Below, in pieces: positions 16,381-25,629 of a stretch of DNA of 64,000 nucleotides. The stretch's first letter is position 1, and the number at the start of each line of letters is the position of its first letter. Made by a program: the position numbers and the translations under genes. The notes beneath the pieces were generated by a model. The model made no database searches and had not been told where the DNA came from. It saw nothing but the letters and a program-made list of their open reading frames with translations. Origin of the DNA: Virgibacillus_N oceani_A (GTDB taxonomy: Bacteria > Bacillota > Bacilli > Bacillales > Amphibacillaceae); NCBI GenBank assembly GCA_041521345.1, contig JBGOHB010000017.1. The stretch is one strand, 5' to 3'.

Positions 16381-17194
16381 TATCTTTCCCCCCTCCAACT
16401 TCTTGATTTTTATCAGGGGTTTTTACACTTAATGATAGGTTCTCCTGCAGTATTTCTCTTAAGCTGTCCTCGTTTAATTCCCTATGTAACTCACCATTCT
16501 TTGCAACGGAAATACCTCCTGTTTCCTCTGATACCGTGATGGTCAGGGAATCTGTAACTTCGCTTATTCCTACCGCGGCACGGTGCCGCGTGCCAAGCTC
16601 CTTTGCAATAAACGGACTCTCTGATAATGGAAGGTAGCATGCTGCTGCAATAACTCGATCTCTTTTTAAAATGACTGCCCCATCATGCAATGGCGTATTT
16701 GGTGTAAAAATATTGGTTAACAGCTGGTGAGTCAGTTTTCCATTAATCTCAGTACCCGTTTCTGCGTAATCTCCAAGACCTGTTTCACGTTCGATGGAAA
16801 TAAGCGCACCAATTCTCCGCTTTGCCATATATTTACAGGAATGAATAATTGCTTCTATATTTTGCTTAATAATTTCCTCTTCAGAGCGGGCACTCCTGCC
16901 AAATATATTCCCTCGTCCAAGCTGTTCCAATGCTCTTCTTAATTCAGGCTGAAATAAAATGATAATAACGATAAGACCCCAATCAATCGCCTGACTTGTA
17001 ATCCACTGGATTGTCTGTAAATTAAAGGCAATACTTAACAGCCAAACAGCCAAAACAACTGCTATCCCTTTAAGCAGCTGAATCGCTTTGGTGCCCCGAA
17101 TTAACATAATTAATTTATATAGAACATACCAGACGATGCCTATATCAATGAAGACCCGAAGGATTTGTAAAAGGTCAAAATCCCAACCCATCAT
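16373..17194 (-). CDS. cdaA: diadenylate cyclase (c-di-AMP synthase)
   Basis: The 273-residue membrane enzyme has three N-terminal helices (about 10-30, 38-55, 60-80) and a DisA_N/DAC domain with the active-site motifs DGAVIL (near 170) and GTRHRAAVG (near 202). It makes c-di-AMP from two ATP and sits at the membrane with CdaR. Promoter details in the 17220-17340 gap are not certain. The synteny cdaA-cdaR-glmM is fixed in Firmicutes. Confidence 0.96.
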   Translation of the reverse strand: MMGWDFDLLQILRVFIDIGIVWYVLYKLIMLIRGTKAIQLLKGIAVVLAVWLLSIAFNLQTIQWITSQAIDWGLIVIIILFQPELRRALEQLGRGNIFGRSARSEEEIIKQNIEAIIHSCKYMAKRRIGALISIERETGLGDYAETGTEINGKLTHQLLTNIFTPNTPLHDGAVILKRDRVIAAACYLPLSESPFIAKELGTRHRAAVGISEVTDSLTITVSEETGGISVAKNGELHRELNEDSLREILQENLSLSVKTPDKNQEVGGGKDNG

Positions 17195-17634
17195 GGTGCT
17201 TACACGTCCTTTTACACATATAATCTATGTCAATTTGTTTTAATAATAGTCATGCTTATAATTATAACATATTTTAACGCTATCCAAGTAGTATAAACTC
17301 CAGGTTGTAAACGTTTTTTTGCTACGCTTATTTTGGATGTCTTTTGGACTAATTATGTAGCTTAATTTGTTGGAGGTAATTCTAAAGTGAGGTGATGTTA
17401 CTTTATAAATTCAGTTGACTTTACTGAATTCTAAGTGACCATGAGCTCCCAAAGTCTTTTAAAAGGTCACATGCTTCTAATCGACCAAACGTGATGGGAT
17501 CGTTTCCATTCAGTCACTTTTAGGTCTTTTAAGTGACCGAACGGCAAGGTGGTCCTCCCATTCGGTCACTTATACAGCTTTCAAACTGCTGCATAGAAAA
17601 ACCCGGGAATCCCCGGATTTTTTTATCACATTAT
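17195..17634. other. gap between rsiW and cdaA with nested inverted repeats
   Basis: TTCAGTCACTT (17509-17519), AAGTGACCGAA (17531-17541) and TTCGGTCACTT (17561-17571) allow the middle arm to pair with either neighbour. AAGTGACC also occurs near 17432. A terminator for rsiW (17596-17626, minus strand, CCGGGGATTCCCGG with T run) closes the region. No gene is seen. Confidence 0.55.
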
Positions 17635-18270
17635 TTAAAATGAAAACAGGTTGTTAAAAAAATTTTTTATTTTATACCACATCCACTCAAAAGCCTGATC
17701 TACTTGTTTTATTTCGCCATTAATTTCTCCAACAGACGCCATTAAGGACTCATTTTCAAATGGATCCTCAATCAGTTCTCCATTGATTAGTGTTACATTA
17801 CCTTCTATGGTTCCGCTAATAATCAAATCTCCATTTCTCACAACAAGATCGCCCTCAACGACCACGTCCGGCGGTACGATCACCGTGCCCCCATCAATGA
17901 CGAGATCTTCCTCTTTGGACACAACCAGCTCCGTGTTCTGATTCCACATCGAAAGCATACCGCTTATCATAAAAATAAAAAAAATAGCAGCTGCGGTGAT
18001 GACTGGATGTTTTTTAAACCAGCGCATGTATCTCATTCGACTTTTCTCTGCAGGCAAATTATTCATGACATTTGCGGTAAAACCTTCTGGAGCGGTGACA
18101 GATTCAGCACTTTGGATGAATGTTATCGTTCGTTTTAATTCATGGAAATGCTGCTGACAATCTTCACAGTCCTCCAAATGAAGGCGCAGTTTATTTTCTT
18201 CTTCTGTTGTCAGCCCGCCATCCAAATAGCGATGCATCAACCCAACTACTTCTTTATTGTTACAACTCAT
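17635..18270 (-). CDS. rsiW: anti-sigma-W factor
   Basis: The 211-residue protein has a zinc-binding ZAS domain at the start (H-x3-C-x2-C pattern in LHLEDCEDCQQHF, with the His near residue 30). One membrane helix lies at about 90-108 (PVITAAAIFFIFMISGM), followed by an extracytoplasmic part. RsiW holds SigW inactive until site-1 and site-2 proteolysis. It directly follows sigW, 15 bases apart. The ATG at 18270 fits the AAAGGAG RBS; a GTG three codons upstream would bury it. Confidence 0.93.
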   Translation of the reverse strand: MSCNNKEVVGLMHRYLDGGLTTEEENKLRLHLEDCEDCQQHFHELKRTITFIQSAESVTAPEGFTANVMNNLPAEKSRMRYMRWFKKHPVITAAAIFFIFMISGMLSMWNQNTELVVSKEEDLVIDGGTVIVPPDVVVEGDLVVRNGDLIISGTIEGNVTLINGELIEDPFENESLMASVGEINGEIKQVDQAFEWMWYKIKNFFNNLFSF

Positions 18271-18285
18271 ATATGTCACACTCCT

Positions 18286-18849
18286 TTACACATGGCGCAG
18301 CTTTTTCCGTAAAGCTTCTCTTCCCCGATGTATCCGGGTCTTTACTGTGCCCATCGGGATGTTCAGGATTTCACTGATTTCCTTTAGTGAAAAATCTTCC
18401 AAATATCGTAAAATGATAATGCTACGATATTTAGGCGGGAGTTCTGAAATTTCTTTATGTATATAACGCTGAAGCTCCATGTTCTCCACTTCTTCCCCAG
18501 GCAGTCGCTGTTCATACGGCAATTGTGAATACATATTCAAACCTTCTGTTCCTTTAATTTCCGCGTCCAGATAGTAATCCGGTTTTCGCTTACGAATCCG
18601 GTCTATCGTTAGATTCGTCGCGATTCGGTATAACCAGGTTGAAAACTTTCTCCGTTCATCAAAGGAATCGATATTCACATAGGCACGAATAAAGGCTTCT
18701 TGTGCAATATCCTCCGCCTCTTGCCGGTTGCCAAGCATGCGGAAACAATGCTGGTAAATCTTGTTCTGAAACAGGAAGACAACATCTTCAAATGCTGATT
18801 GGTCTCCTTTTTTAACATGCTTTATTTTTTCTCTAACTATTTCGTCCAT
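18286..18849 (-). CDS. sigW: ECF RNA polymerase sigma factor SigW
   Basis: The 187-residue ECF factor has region 2 (NRQEAEDIAQEAFIRAY, then FSTWLYRIATNLTIDRIRKRK) and region 4 (FSLKEISEILNIPMGTVKTR). Its length and neighbours (rsiW, cdaA, glmM, arginase) match the sigW locus of Bacilli. SigW governs defence against membrane-active and cell-wall antibiotics. A SigW-type promoter upstream indicates autoregulation. Confidence 0.96.
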   Translation of the reverse strand: MDEIVREKIKHVKKGDQSAFEDVVFLFQNKIYQHCFRMLGNRQEAEDIAQEAFIRAYVNIDSFDERRKFSTWLYRIATNLTIDRIRKRKPDYYLDAEIKGTEGLNMYSQLPYEQRLPGEEVENMELQRYIHKEISELPPKYRSIIILRYLEDFSLKEISEILNIPMGTVKTRIHRGREALRKKLRHV

Positions 18850-18882
18850 ACGTATACCTCCGCTATCATGCGGTATTCATAT

Positions 18883-18909
18883 TACGGATACTGCATATAA
18901 AAGGTTTCA
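18883..18909 (-). promoter_or_regulatory. SigW-type autoregulatory promoter
   Basis: The minus strand reads TGAAAC (18904-18909), 17 bp, CGTA (18883-18886), the SigW consensus, 34 bases upstream of the sigW ATG. Confidence 0.9.
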
Positions 18910-18991
18910 AAAAAAGTGTAACATGTTTAGTAATGCAAAGTTCTGGGTAATTCTATAACTAAATATCTTGAATCGATAGGAGGATATGTTA

Positions 18992-19147
18992 GTGAATAAA
19001 CCCCTATTGCTCGAAAAAATAGAACAGTGCCGGAAAGAAATGATATCACTAAGTAAATCCCATGCGCTAACTTCTGAAAAGATCATCTCATCTAGTACCA
19101 AACTCGATAAGTTAATAAATGAATGTCACGGTCTGAAAAACAAATAA
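18992..19147 (+). CDS. Spo0E-like aspartyl-phosphate phosphatase (51 aa)
   Basis: A short gene on the strand opposite to sigW. AGGAGG lies 8 bases before GTG 18992. The product reads NKPLLLEKIEQCRKEMISLS, then a loop, then SSTKLDKLINECHG. This is the Spo0E pattern: a helix with I-E-x-x-R-x-x-M and a second with S-x-x-L-D-x-x-I. Such proteins dephosphorylate Spo0A-P and delay sporulation. An in-frame ATG two codons upstream is too near the RBS. A terminator hairpin follows at 19157-19204. Confidence 0.85.
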   Translation: MNKPLLLEKIEQCRKEMISLSKSHALTSEKIISSSTKLDKLINECHGLKNK

Positions 19148-19156
19148 TAGGAATGC

Positions 19157-19204
19157 TTAAAAAAGACATAAAATTTCTGCTGTCGAAATTAAATGTCTTT
19201 TTTA
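19157..19204. terminator. bidirectional terminator between spo0E-like gene and arginase
   Basis: The stem TAAAAAAGACAT / ATGTCTTTTTTA encloses a loop of about 22 nt and serves two convergent genes. Confidence 0.75.
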
Positions 19205-19241
19205 GTATACACTAGAATCTTTTATTTGTGGTAAAGATTGT

Positions 19242-20141
19242 CTATTTTAGTTTTTCTCCAAATAATGAACCCATTAAAGCTACGGCTACTGTTGCTGTTT
19301 TATTTTTTTCATCTAGTATAGGGTTTACTTCAACAAATTCTGCGGAAGTCAGGATATCTGCTTCCTCCAGCATCTCCATTGCCAGATGACTTTCCCTGTA
19401 CGTAATTCCTCCTAAAACAGGGGTGCCAACGCCCGGCGCTTCAGAAGGATCAATGCCATCCAGATCCAGACTGAGGTGAACACCATCTGTACGTGATTTT
19501 AAGTAGTTAATGGTTTCTTCCATTACTTGTTGCATCCCCACCCGGTCAATTTCATGCATTGTATATACTTTCATTCCTTTTTCGCGAATGAGTTCTTTTT
19601 CACCCGGATCAAGACAGCGGGCACCAATAATTACAATGTTTTCCGGCTTAATTTTCGGTGCATATCCGAAAAGCTTTGTCAGCTTTTCATGGCCAATTCC
19701 CAGACTTGCTGCCAGTGGCATGCCGTGAATATTCCCGGATGGTGAGGTCTCACTGGAATTTAAATCGCCATGCGCATCATACCAAATTACCCCAAGGTTA
19801 TCATAATACTTTGAAATCCCTGCCAGTGAACCGATGGAGATGCTATGATCTCCCCCAAATACCAACGGAAAATGTTTTTTTGCCATTTCCTGATCCACCA
19901 TTTCAGCAAGCTTCTCACTTGCCTCAATTACCTCCTGTAAATTTTTCAAGTTAGTTCCATCATCTAAATCACTTGCAGCCGGACGGTTAATCGCTACATC
20001 CCCTAAATCATGTATACTGTAATTTAAAGCCTGCAGCCTCTCAATGGCTCCTGCATACCGGATCGCACTCGGTCCCATGTCCACCCCGCGGCGACTTTGA
20101 CCTAAATCCATCGGTACGCCAATTACGGATAAATTTTTCAT
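19242..20141 (-). CDS. rocF: arginase
   Basis: The 299-residue enzyme hydrolyses arginine to ornithine and urea. The manganese ligands are visible in GGDHSISIG (near 99), WYDAHGDLNSS (near 123) and SLDLDGIDPSEAPG (near 226), and the end has the E-F-V-E-V-N-P segment. The ATG at 20141 with GAAAGGAG upstream is preferred to an in-frame start at 20174. Length is normal. It stands alone, not next to rocDE. Confidence 0.95.
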   Translation of the reverse strand: MKNLSVIGVPMDLGQSRRGVDMGPSAIRYAGAIERLQALNYSIHDLGDVAINRPAASDLDDGTNLKNLQEVIEASEKLAEMVDQEMAKKHFPLVFGGDHSISIGSLAGISKYYDNLGVIWYDAHGDLNSSETSPSGNIHGMPLAASLGIGHEKLTKLFGYAPKIKPENIVIIGARCLDPGEKELIREKGMKVYTMHEIDRVGMQQVMEETINYLKSRTDGVHLSLDLDGIDPSEAPGVGTPVLGGITYRESHLAMEMLEEADILTSAEFVEVNPILDEKNKTATVAVALMGSLFGEKLK

Positions 20142-20318
20142 ATTAACGGCTCCTTTCACCATTATTTTAGACAAAAAGGATGAAATGACTCAACTCGACA
20201 TAAATATGTATATATATACAGTGGAAAAAGATAAGTAAATTTCGTCAAAATTCGGGGAGTGACATATCTTTACGCTGAGACAAGCAATTAGCGCAATCCC
20301 AGGCACCAAGGTTGGGCC

Positions 20319-21404
20319 TCAGGAGCCGTAGGGTTTTAAGGCCAATGGTTTGATGCCAACTTTTCCCCAGGCTTTCATCAGGTTTTCAGCTGATTCTCTG
20401 GAAGGCATGAAAGCAATCCCGCAGTCCCCGCCTCCTGCTCCGGATGGCTTTCCGGCACCGCCAAATTCCTCAGCTAAATCGCATAGCGTACATAATAAAG
20501 GTGTTTCAATTTCCACTTTGGCCTGCTCTCCAACTGTTCTTAGTGCATATCTGTTTTCCATCACACCTTGAAGCAGCAGTGGAATATTGACGGTTTTCAT
20601 TCCGTTCATAAATTTCTCTACCGCTTCTTCACTATCCTTTAAAAACGCATTAAATTGACCTGGGTTGGCATCTTTCAATTTTAAAACTTCATGCACAAGC
20701 TTCCCCGTTGAGGCAGGCTTTCCTGTCCAGCCAATACAAACATGTACCCCGCTCGGAAGCCGGGTAGATGTGGAAGAATAGTATACCCATTCTGCTTGCA
20801 GTAGTTCCGCAATCGTATCGGTGTTTTCATATAATTCGATGAGCCATTTCGCCTGAAAGGAAGTATACTGCAAAAAACCACCAAACGAGGAAGCCGCGAT
20901 ATCCGCGCCGGATCCATTTCCCTGTACAGTGACATGGGCGATGGAGGCCAGCTTAAAGAGCGTTTCCTTATTCATTTCACCATGATCAAATTTTTTTAAA
21001 ACGGCAGCAATTACTGCAGTAACTACTGCCGCACTCGAGCCAAGTCCGTATTTCGCTCCCGATTCATCATCCAATTCACTATTAATTTCCAGCGTAAAAG
21101 GCGCCGGTGTAATCGACCGCTCCTCTAAATATGTAAGAACAATTTTCATTGCACGCCGAACAAACTTCAGGCGATCATCTCCTGAAGCTATGTTTACCTC
21201 ATTATTGCTGAATTCCCAGGCCAAGTTGTTAAGCTGGAAATCATGTAAAGTAAGTTTATTTCTATCGCTTTGCTCAATAGTTGCATAAACAAAACGATCC
21301 ACTGCCATCACTACTAATTGATGATGTGGCACTAGTACAGCAAATTCCCCGGCAACCATGAGTTTGCCAGGGACTTTTATGGTGGTGGGTGAATTGGACA
21401 ACAT
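20319..21404 (-). CDS. mvaK2: phosphomevalonate kinase (GHMP family)
   Basis: The 361-residue kinase forms mevalonate-5-diphosphate. It has the GHMP substrate motif KLMVAGEFAVL (about residue 13), the ATP loop YGLGSSAAVVTA (about 115) and the C-terminal GAGKPSGAGGGDCGIA. I chose ATG 21404, five bases after the AAGGGGG RBS; an adjacent ATG is one codon upstream. It is the last gene of the mevalonate operon, separated from mvaD by a repeat element. Confidence 0.92.
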   Translation of the reverse strand: MLSNSPTTIKVPGKLMVAGEFAVLVPHHQLVVMAVDRFVYATIEQSDRNKLTLHDFQLNNLAWEFSNNEVNIASGDDRLKFVRRAMKIVLTYLEERSITPAPFTLEINSELDDESGAKYGLGSSAAVVTAVIAAVLKKFDHGEMNKETLFKLASIAHVTVQGNGSGADIAASSFGGFLQYTSFQAKWLIELYENTDTIAELLQAEWVYYSSTSTRLPSGVHVCIGWTGKPASTGKLVHEVLKLKDANPGQFNAFLKDSEEAVEKFMNGMKTVNIPLLLQGVMENRYALRTVGEQAKVEIETPLLCTLCDLAEEFGGAGKPSGAGGGDCGIAFMPSRESAENLMKAWGKVGIKPLALKPYGS

Positions 21405-21426
21405 CATTGCCCCCTTATAAAAGTTG

Positions 21427-21658
21427 TTCAAAAAGTCCGGTAAAAATGACACATAATAAAAAGAGAATCTTCGACTAAAACCGACACGCCCTGTGTCAAC
21501 CGTCGAAGTCACCACATCCTGTGGCTTGCTTTTCCGTTGCTCATGTATTAAAAGCCATACACTCCGCTACTCAAAGCTACGCTGGAGGTGCTAGTGTCGA
21601 CGCTGCCACAGGACGTTGCGAACTTAGCCGACCGGTCCTTTTTATCCTCCTTTTTGAA
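21427..21658. repeat. MITE-like intergenic element between mvaD and mvaK2
   Basis: A 232-bp block has imperfect terminal inverted repeats: TTCAAAAAGTCCGGTAAAAA at the left and, on the other strand, TTCAAAAAGGAGGATAAAAA at the right. It carries inner inverted words (GACACGCCCTGTGTC, CCTGTGG/CCACAGG). It has no gene. From memory, similar blocks recur between genes in related Bacillaceae, but this window has one copy. Confidence 0.6.
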
Positions 21659-21665
21659 CCCGAAC

Positions 21666-22640
21666 TTATAAATAACTTATGCCTTGACCAGCTTTACTCA
21701 ATCTTACGTCTGAAACACCATTTATATTTTGAAGTGTCTCCTGGATCTGTTTTTCATTTTCAGGTAAATATAGTACTTTAACATTTGGTCCTGCATCAAT
21801 CGTAAAATAAGCAGGAACCCCGTTCTCTCTCAGTTCCTGCACTGTATGCATCACTGCGATTGTTGTATCAATCCAATATGTAAACGGCGGGTTTGCCCCC
21901 AATGTGGTTGCATGCATTTTCAAACAATTGGCTTCTGCAATACTGCCCACTTTTTCAAAATCCCGAGCCTTTATCCCAGCTTTCATTTCCTGCAAATCAA
22001 CAGGATTACTGTCAAGCCAGCCGGCAAAAAAAGGAGACGTTTCGACAGTACGCCTCATTCCGTCACGGCTCGAGACTTTTTTCATTTTTGAAGATAAAAC
22101 GACAGCTGCTACTCTTAAATCCCAATGATCGACAGGGGCGACAGGAACCGCATAGGAATCAGAGCCGTCATCCATAGAGCCCATCTGCCATTCCGCAAAT
22201 CCTCCGTAAATGGAGCGGCAGGCTGAGCCTGATCCCTGTCTTGTCAGACGTGAAAGTTCTTGTTCATCTAACTCCAGTCTCATCGCTTTCGCTCCGGCAG
22301 CAGCAAGCGCGGCAAATCCAGAAGCTGAGGAAGCGAATCCGGCAGCAGTCGGCACTTCATTAACAGATTCTACGGAAGCATAAACCTTTTTCTCCGCCAA
22401 ATCACGGATTAAATCAAGAAAACCACTTACGCGATCATACTGCACCCCGGTAACTTTTTCCCCGTCCAAAATAAAATCATCTTTCGTGAAATCTTCATTA
22501 AATCTAACAGTCGTTGTCGTATAAAAACCGTCCAAAGTAAGCGAAAGGCTGTTATTCGTCGGTAAAATAATCGAATCATTTCGCTTTCCCCAGTATTTTA
22601 TTAACGCAATATTCGTATGTGCTTTTGCTGTAGCCTTCAT
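21666..22640 (-). CDS. mvaD: diphosphomevalonate decarboxylase
   Basis: The 324-residue GHMP enzyme makes isopentenyl diphosphate. It begins KATAKAHTNIALIKYWGKRN, a family signature, and has the ATP/phosphate loop AAGFASSASGFAALA (about 99) and the FTIDAGPNVKVLY motif near the end. It lies 12 bases after mvaK1 in the same operon. Confidence 0.96.
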   Translation of the reverse strand: MKATAKAHTNIALIKYWGKRNDSIILPTNNSLSLTLDGFYTTTTVRFNEDFTKDDFILDGEKVTGVQYDRVSGFLDLIRDLAEKKVYASVESVNEVPTAAGFASSASGFAALAAAGAKAMRLELDEQELSRLTRQGSGSACRSIYGGFAEWQMGSMDDGSDSYAVPVAPVDHWDLRVAAVVLSSKMKKVSSRDGMRRTVETSPFFAGWLDSNPVDLQEMKAGIKARDFEKVGSIAEANCLKMHATTLGANPPFTYWIDTTIAVMHTVQELRENGVPAYFTIDAGPNVKVLYLPENEKQIQETLQNINGVSDVRLSKAGQGISYL

Positions 22641-22652
22641 GCTGATTCCCCT

Positions 22653-23621
22653 TTAATAATCTTTGCTTTTATTTAACACAAATGGCCATACAGCTGTTGC
22701 ACCAATTTTCCTTAATTTTTCTGCAAGCTGTTTGGAATGAACCTCATTCTGCGCGAGTGCAATAATGCAACCGCCATTCCCGCCGCCAGTTAATTTTGCA
22801 CCTAAAGCCCCTTCTTTCTTGGCAAAATAAACCAGTTTATTAAGACCTGAATCACTGACACCTAATGCCTCCAGTTCTTTTTGGGCTTCATCAAGCATTT
22901 GACCTAGAATATGCTTACCTTTCCGTTCTAAAGCATGTTTAGCCTGATGGGTCAGCTCTCCGATTCTGTCAAGCTTACGCTGAATACGGCGAGGGGCTGA
23001 TTTTAATAATTTAGTTACTGATTCCACGGCCAGCCGGGTATCTCCGACTCTTCCGGAATCCGCTACAACAAAATGGAAATCATCACTTAAATTAATAAAA
23101 TCAATCGGTTGTTCTTTTTCATACCAAACCGGACATTCAGTCGTGATCGTCAGCGTATCAATTCCGCTTGGCGAACCATGTGCAAATGTCTCTGCAATAT
23201 TTGCAAGGTTTAATAATTCTTTTTCCGTATAATCCCTGCTTGCATAAGCAAATAAGGACCTGACGATAGAAATCGCTACAGACGCACTGGACCCCAATCC
23301 TTTGCCTGGAGGTATGGAGGAATTAATGCGAATCAGCATATCTTTGCATGGCAAATCGAGATACGCTGAAGTACCTTTGATACAACTCACAATACCTTCC
23401 AATGATTCCGGCGTATGGTTTAGTGGTCCATGATAAAAACTACTGTCAATTTGCACATTTCCCGGCACATATTCTACTACGGATTCAACACCAACTAATG
23501 GAAATGGAATAGCAATAGCAGGCTGTCCGTGTACAACTGCATGCTCTCCAATTAAAATTAATTTACTATGAGCTATACCGATAGCTGTTTTTTCTGTAAT
23601 TGTTGCTTTTTCTGCGCTCAT
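22653..23621 (-). CDS. mvaK1: mevalonate kinase
   Basis: The 322-residue GHMP kinase has GIAHSKLILIGEHAVVHGQPA (about 14-34), PPGKGLGSSASVAISI (about 108) and LTGGGNGGCIIAL (about 277). It phosphorylates mevalonate. The start overlaps the stop of the HMG-CoA reductase gene (ATGA) and has no clear RBS of its own, so translation is probably coupled. Confidence 0.96.
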   Translation of the reverse strand: MSAEKATITEKTAIGIAHSKLILIGEHAVVHGQPAIAIPFPLVGVESVVEYVPGNVQIDSSFYHGPLNHTPESLEGIVSCIKGTSAYLDLPCKDMLIRINSSIPPGKGLGSSASVAISIVRSLFAYASRDYTEKELLNLANIAETFAHGSPSGIDTLTITTECPVWYEKEQPIDFINLSDDFHFVVADSGRVGDTRLAVESVTKLLKSAPRRIQRKLDRIGELTHQAKHALERKGKHILGQMLDEAQKELEALGVSDSGLNKLVYFAKKEGALGAKLTGGGNGGCIIALAQNEVHSKQLAEKLRKIGATAVWPFVLNKSKDY

Positions 23622-24907
23622 TTTGAATACTGTTCCACCAATTCTTTAGCTTTGCCAACACGGATTTCTTTGGTTTCCACTAATTTTTCTGCAATGATAT
23701 CAATCATCTCCCCTGAAGCCCCTGCTGCAATTGCAACAGAGCGAGAATGTAATGCCATATGGCCTTTTTGAATGCCTTCCGTTGCCAATGCTTTCAATGC
23801 TCCAAGATTTTGTGCCAGTCCTACAGCTACAATGATTTGTGCCAGATCATCCGCTGATTCGATATCAAGCATTTTATAAGCAAGTTTCGCGATAGGATGA
23901 ACCCGAATCGATCCACCAACTGTACCTACCGCCATCGGCAGTTCAATTTCGCCAACCAGATTTCCTTCCTCATCGACAGACCATGTAGTCATTGAACTGT
24001 ATTGGCCGCTTCTGGAAGCATAAGCATGCGCACCTGCCTCCACTGCCCGCCAGTCATTACCGGTTGCAATAACTACCGGGTCTATTCCGTTCATAATTCC
24101 TTTATTATGCGTAACAGCACGATATGGATCCGATGCAGCAAATTCAAATGCATGGATCACCCCATCACGCACCTCTTCCCCGGTGTAACTACCGGTTTTT
24201 AAAAGTTCCGGCGGAATGACACATTTTGCCCTCGCCAGACATTTATCTGCATAATTAGATAAAATTCGCAAGTATACCCTGCCTTCTGTTAATGCTTCTA
24301 CATTTGGCGCCAAGGATTCAAGCATGGTATTAATAATGTTTGCCCCCATGGCATCACATGTATTAATGTACAGATGCAAAATCAGCATCTGGCCATAGGT
24401 GGATGTTGCTCCTTCATTCAATATACGTACTTCCAGGTCCTCTGCTCCGCCGCCCCTTGCAACAATACTCGGGCAAGCGGCATTAGCAGCTTCCAGTAAA
24501 GCTTCTTTTTCATTTAGCAGTGCCTTTTTGGCTTTTTGGAAATCATCACAGCCGACGACCTGAATTTGGCCGATCATCAGCCGTTCGGTTGCTTCTGTTT
24601 GAAATCCGCCGGCATCCCGGATGATTTTAGCGATGTGGCTAGCTGAAGCAACAATAGATGGCTCCTCAACTGCCATTGGTACTACATATTCTTTCCCGTT
24701 TATTAAAAAATTCAATCCTAAGCCTAAAGGAAGTGAAAAGGTACTAATGACATTTTCAATCATTTTATCTGCTGTTTCTGTGGATAGTGAGCCATCTGAA
24801 GATAGAGCATGCTGCTCGTCTTCCGTGAAGGCATACATTTCATTCAGTATATCCCTTCGCTCTTGAATGCTCATTTTGTAAAAGCCCGGGATTCTGGAAG
24901 TGTTCAT
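23618..24907 (-). CDS. mvaA: hydroxymethylglutaryl-CoA reductase, degradative-type (class II)
   Basis: The 429-residue class II enzyme reduces HMG-CoA to mevalonate. Visible are the catalytic region SLPLGLGLNFLINGK with VEEPSIVASAS, DAMGANIINTMLE, THNKGIMNGIDPV and the late histidine in GHMALHSRSVA. It opens the operon mvaA-mvaK1-mvaD-mvaK2. No isopentenyl-diphosphate isomerase gene is in this cluster. Confidence 0.95.
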   Translation of the reverse strand: MNTSRIPGFYKMSIQERRDILNEMYAFTEDEQHALSSDGSLSTETADKMIENVISTFSLPLGLGLNFLINGKEYVVPMAVEEPSIVASASHIAKIIRDAGGFQTEATERLMIGQIQVVGCDDFQKAKKALLNEKEALLEAANAACPSIVARGGGAEDLEVRILNEGATSTYGQMLILHLYINTCDAMGANIINTMLESLAPNVEALTEGRVYLRILSNYADKCLARAKCVIPPELLKTGSYTGEEVRDGVIHAFEFAASDPYRAVTHNKGIMNGIDPVVIATGNDWRAVEAGAHAYASRSGQYSSMTTWSVDEEGNLVGEIELPMAVGTVGGSIRVHPIAKLAYKMLDIESADDLAQIIVAVGLAQNLGALKALATEGIQKGHMALHSRSVAIAAGASGEMIDIIAEKLVETKEIRVGKAKELVEQYSK

Positions 24908-25144
24908 ATAGTATCATCCTTTTGTACATCAATATTATACTATAAACTGCGTATCATTGTGATATTTTAGGTCTTTTGTTTTATTTTTTTATTATAACAT
25001 GTTTGAACATGTTATATTTCATAAAATTTTTCTTTAACTATTATGTTAAAAATCAGCTTAAAATGCAAATAAACAAGGCGCGTTTTTTTCCGGTCAGCCT
25101 TGTTTTTGTGGTCCGTATTTTTCAAATGTATTTAGAAGATGAAG

Positions 25145-25220
25145 TGGTGAGCCATGGAGGATTCGAACCTCCGACCCTCTGATTAAAAGTCAGATGCTCT
25201 GCCAGCTGAGCTAATGGCTC
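25145..25220 (-). tRNA. tRNA-Lys (TTT)
   Basis: The full cloverleaf is readable: acceptor GAGCCAT/ATGGCTC, anticodon arm CTGACTTTTAATCAG and T arm GGTTCGAATCC. CCA is encoded at 25145-25147. Confidence 0.97.
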
Positions 25221-25544
25221 GTATGTAAAAAAGTATTTCTACTTTAATTAGTGCTTGTTATTTCCTGAGTTGTGCTCGTCGTGTTGAAAGATTATTCGGT
25301 GAAGCGGCACTCCTCGCAGGCCTGCACATGGCAGTATTTCGATGATGATAGCGGCCAGCTAATGGCTCATTTTTATGAGTTCAGTATAATAATGAAAGTG
25401 TTCAACTTATGTATTTCATATCTTATATAGTATCCTTATTACCTAAATGGATTAGTTTAAAACTTAAATTTAATTTTTTGATAGTAGAATGAAAGGTGTA
25501 TATATGGAAGTTTTCAGATGGAAAAAGTCCTGAAAATAAAAAAA
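25221..25544. other. tRNA spacer with a tRNA-Lys 5' relic
   Basis: The only recognisable item is 25354-25368, which equals the 5' part of tRNA-Lys with five bases deleted. No gene is seen. Confidence 0.5.
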
Positions 25545-25619
25545 TGGCTGGGCTACTAGGATTCGAACCTAGGTTACACGGGATCAAAACCCGATGCCTT
25601 ACCGCTTGGCTATAGCCCA
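25545..25619 (-). tRNA. tRNA-Gln (TTG)
   Basis: Acceptor TGGGCTA/TAGCCCA, anticodon arm CGGGTTTTGATCCCG and T arm GGTTCGAATCC. CCA is encoded. Confidence 0.97.
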
Positions 25620-25629
25620 ACAATATGAG

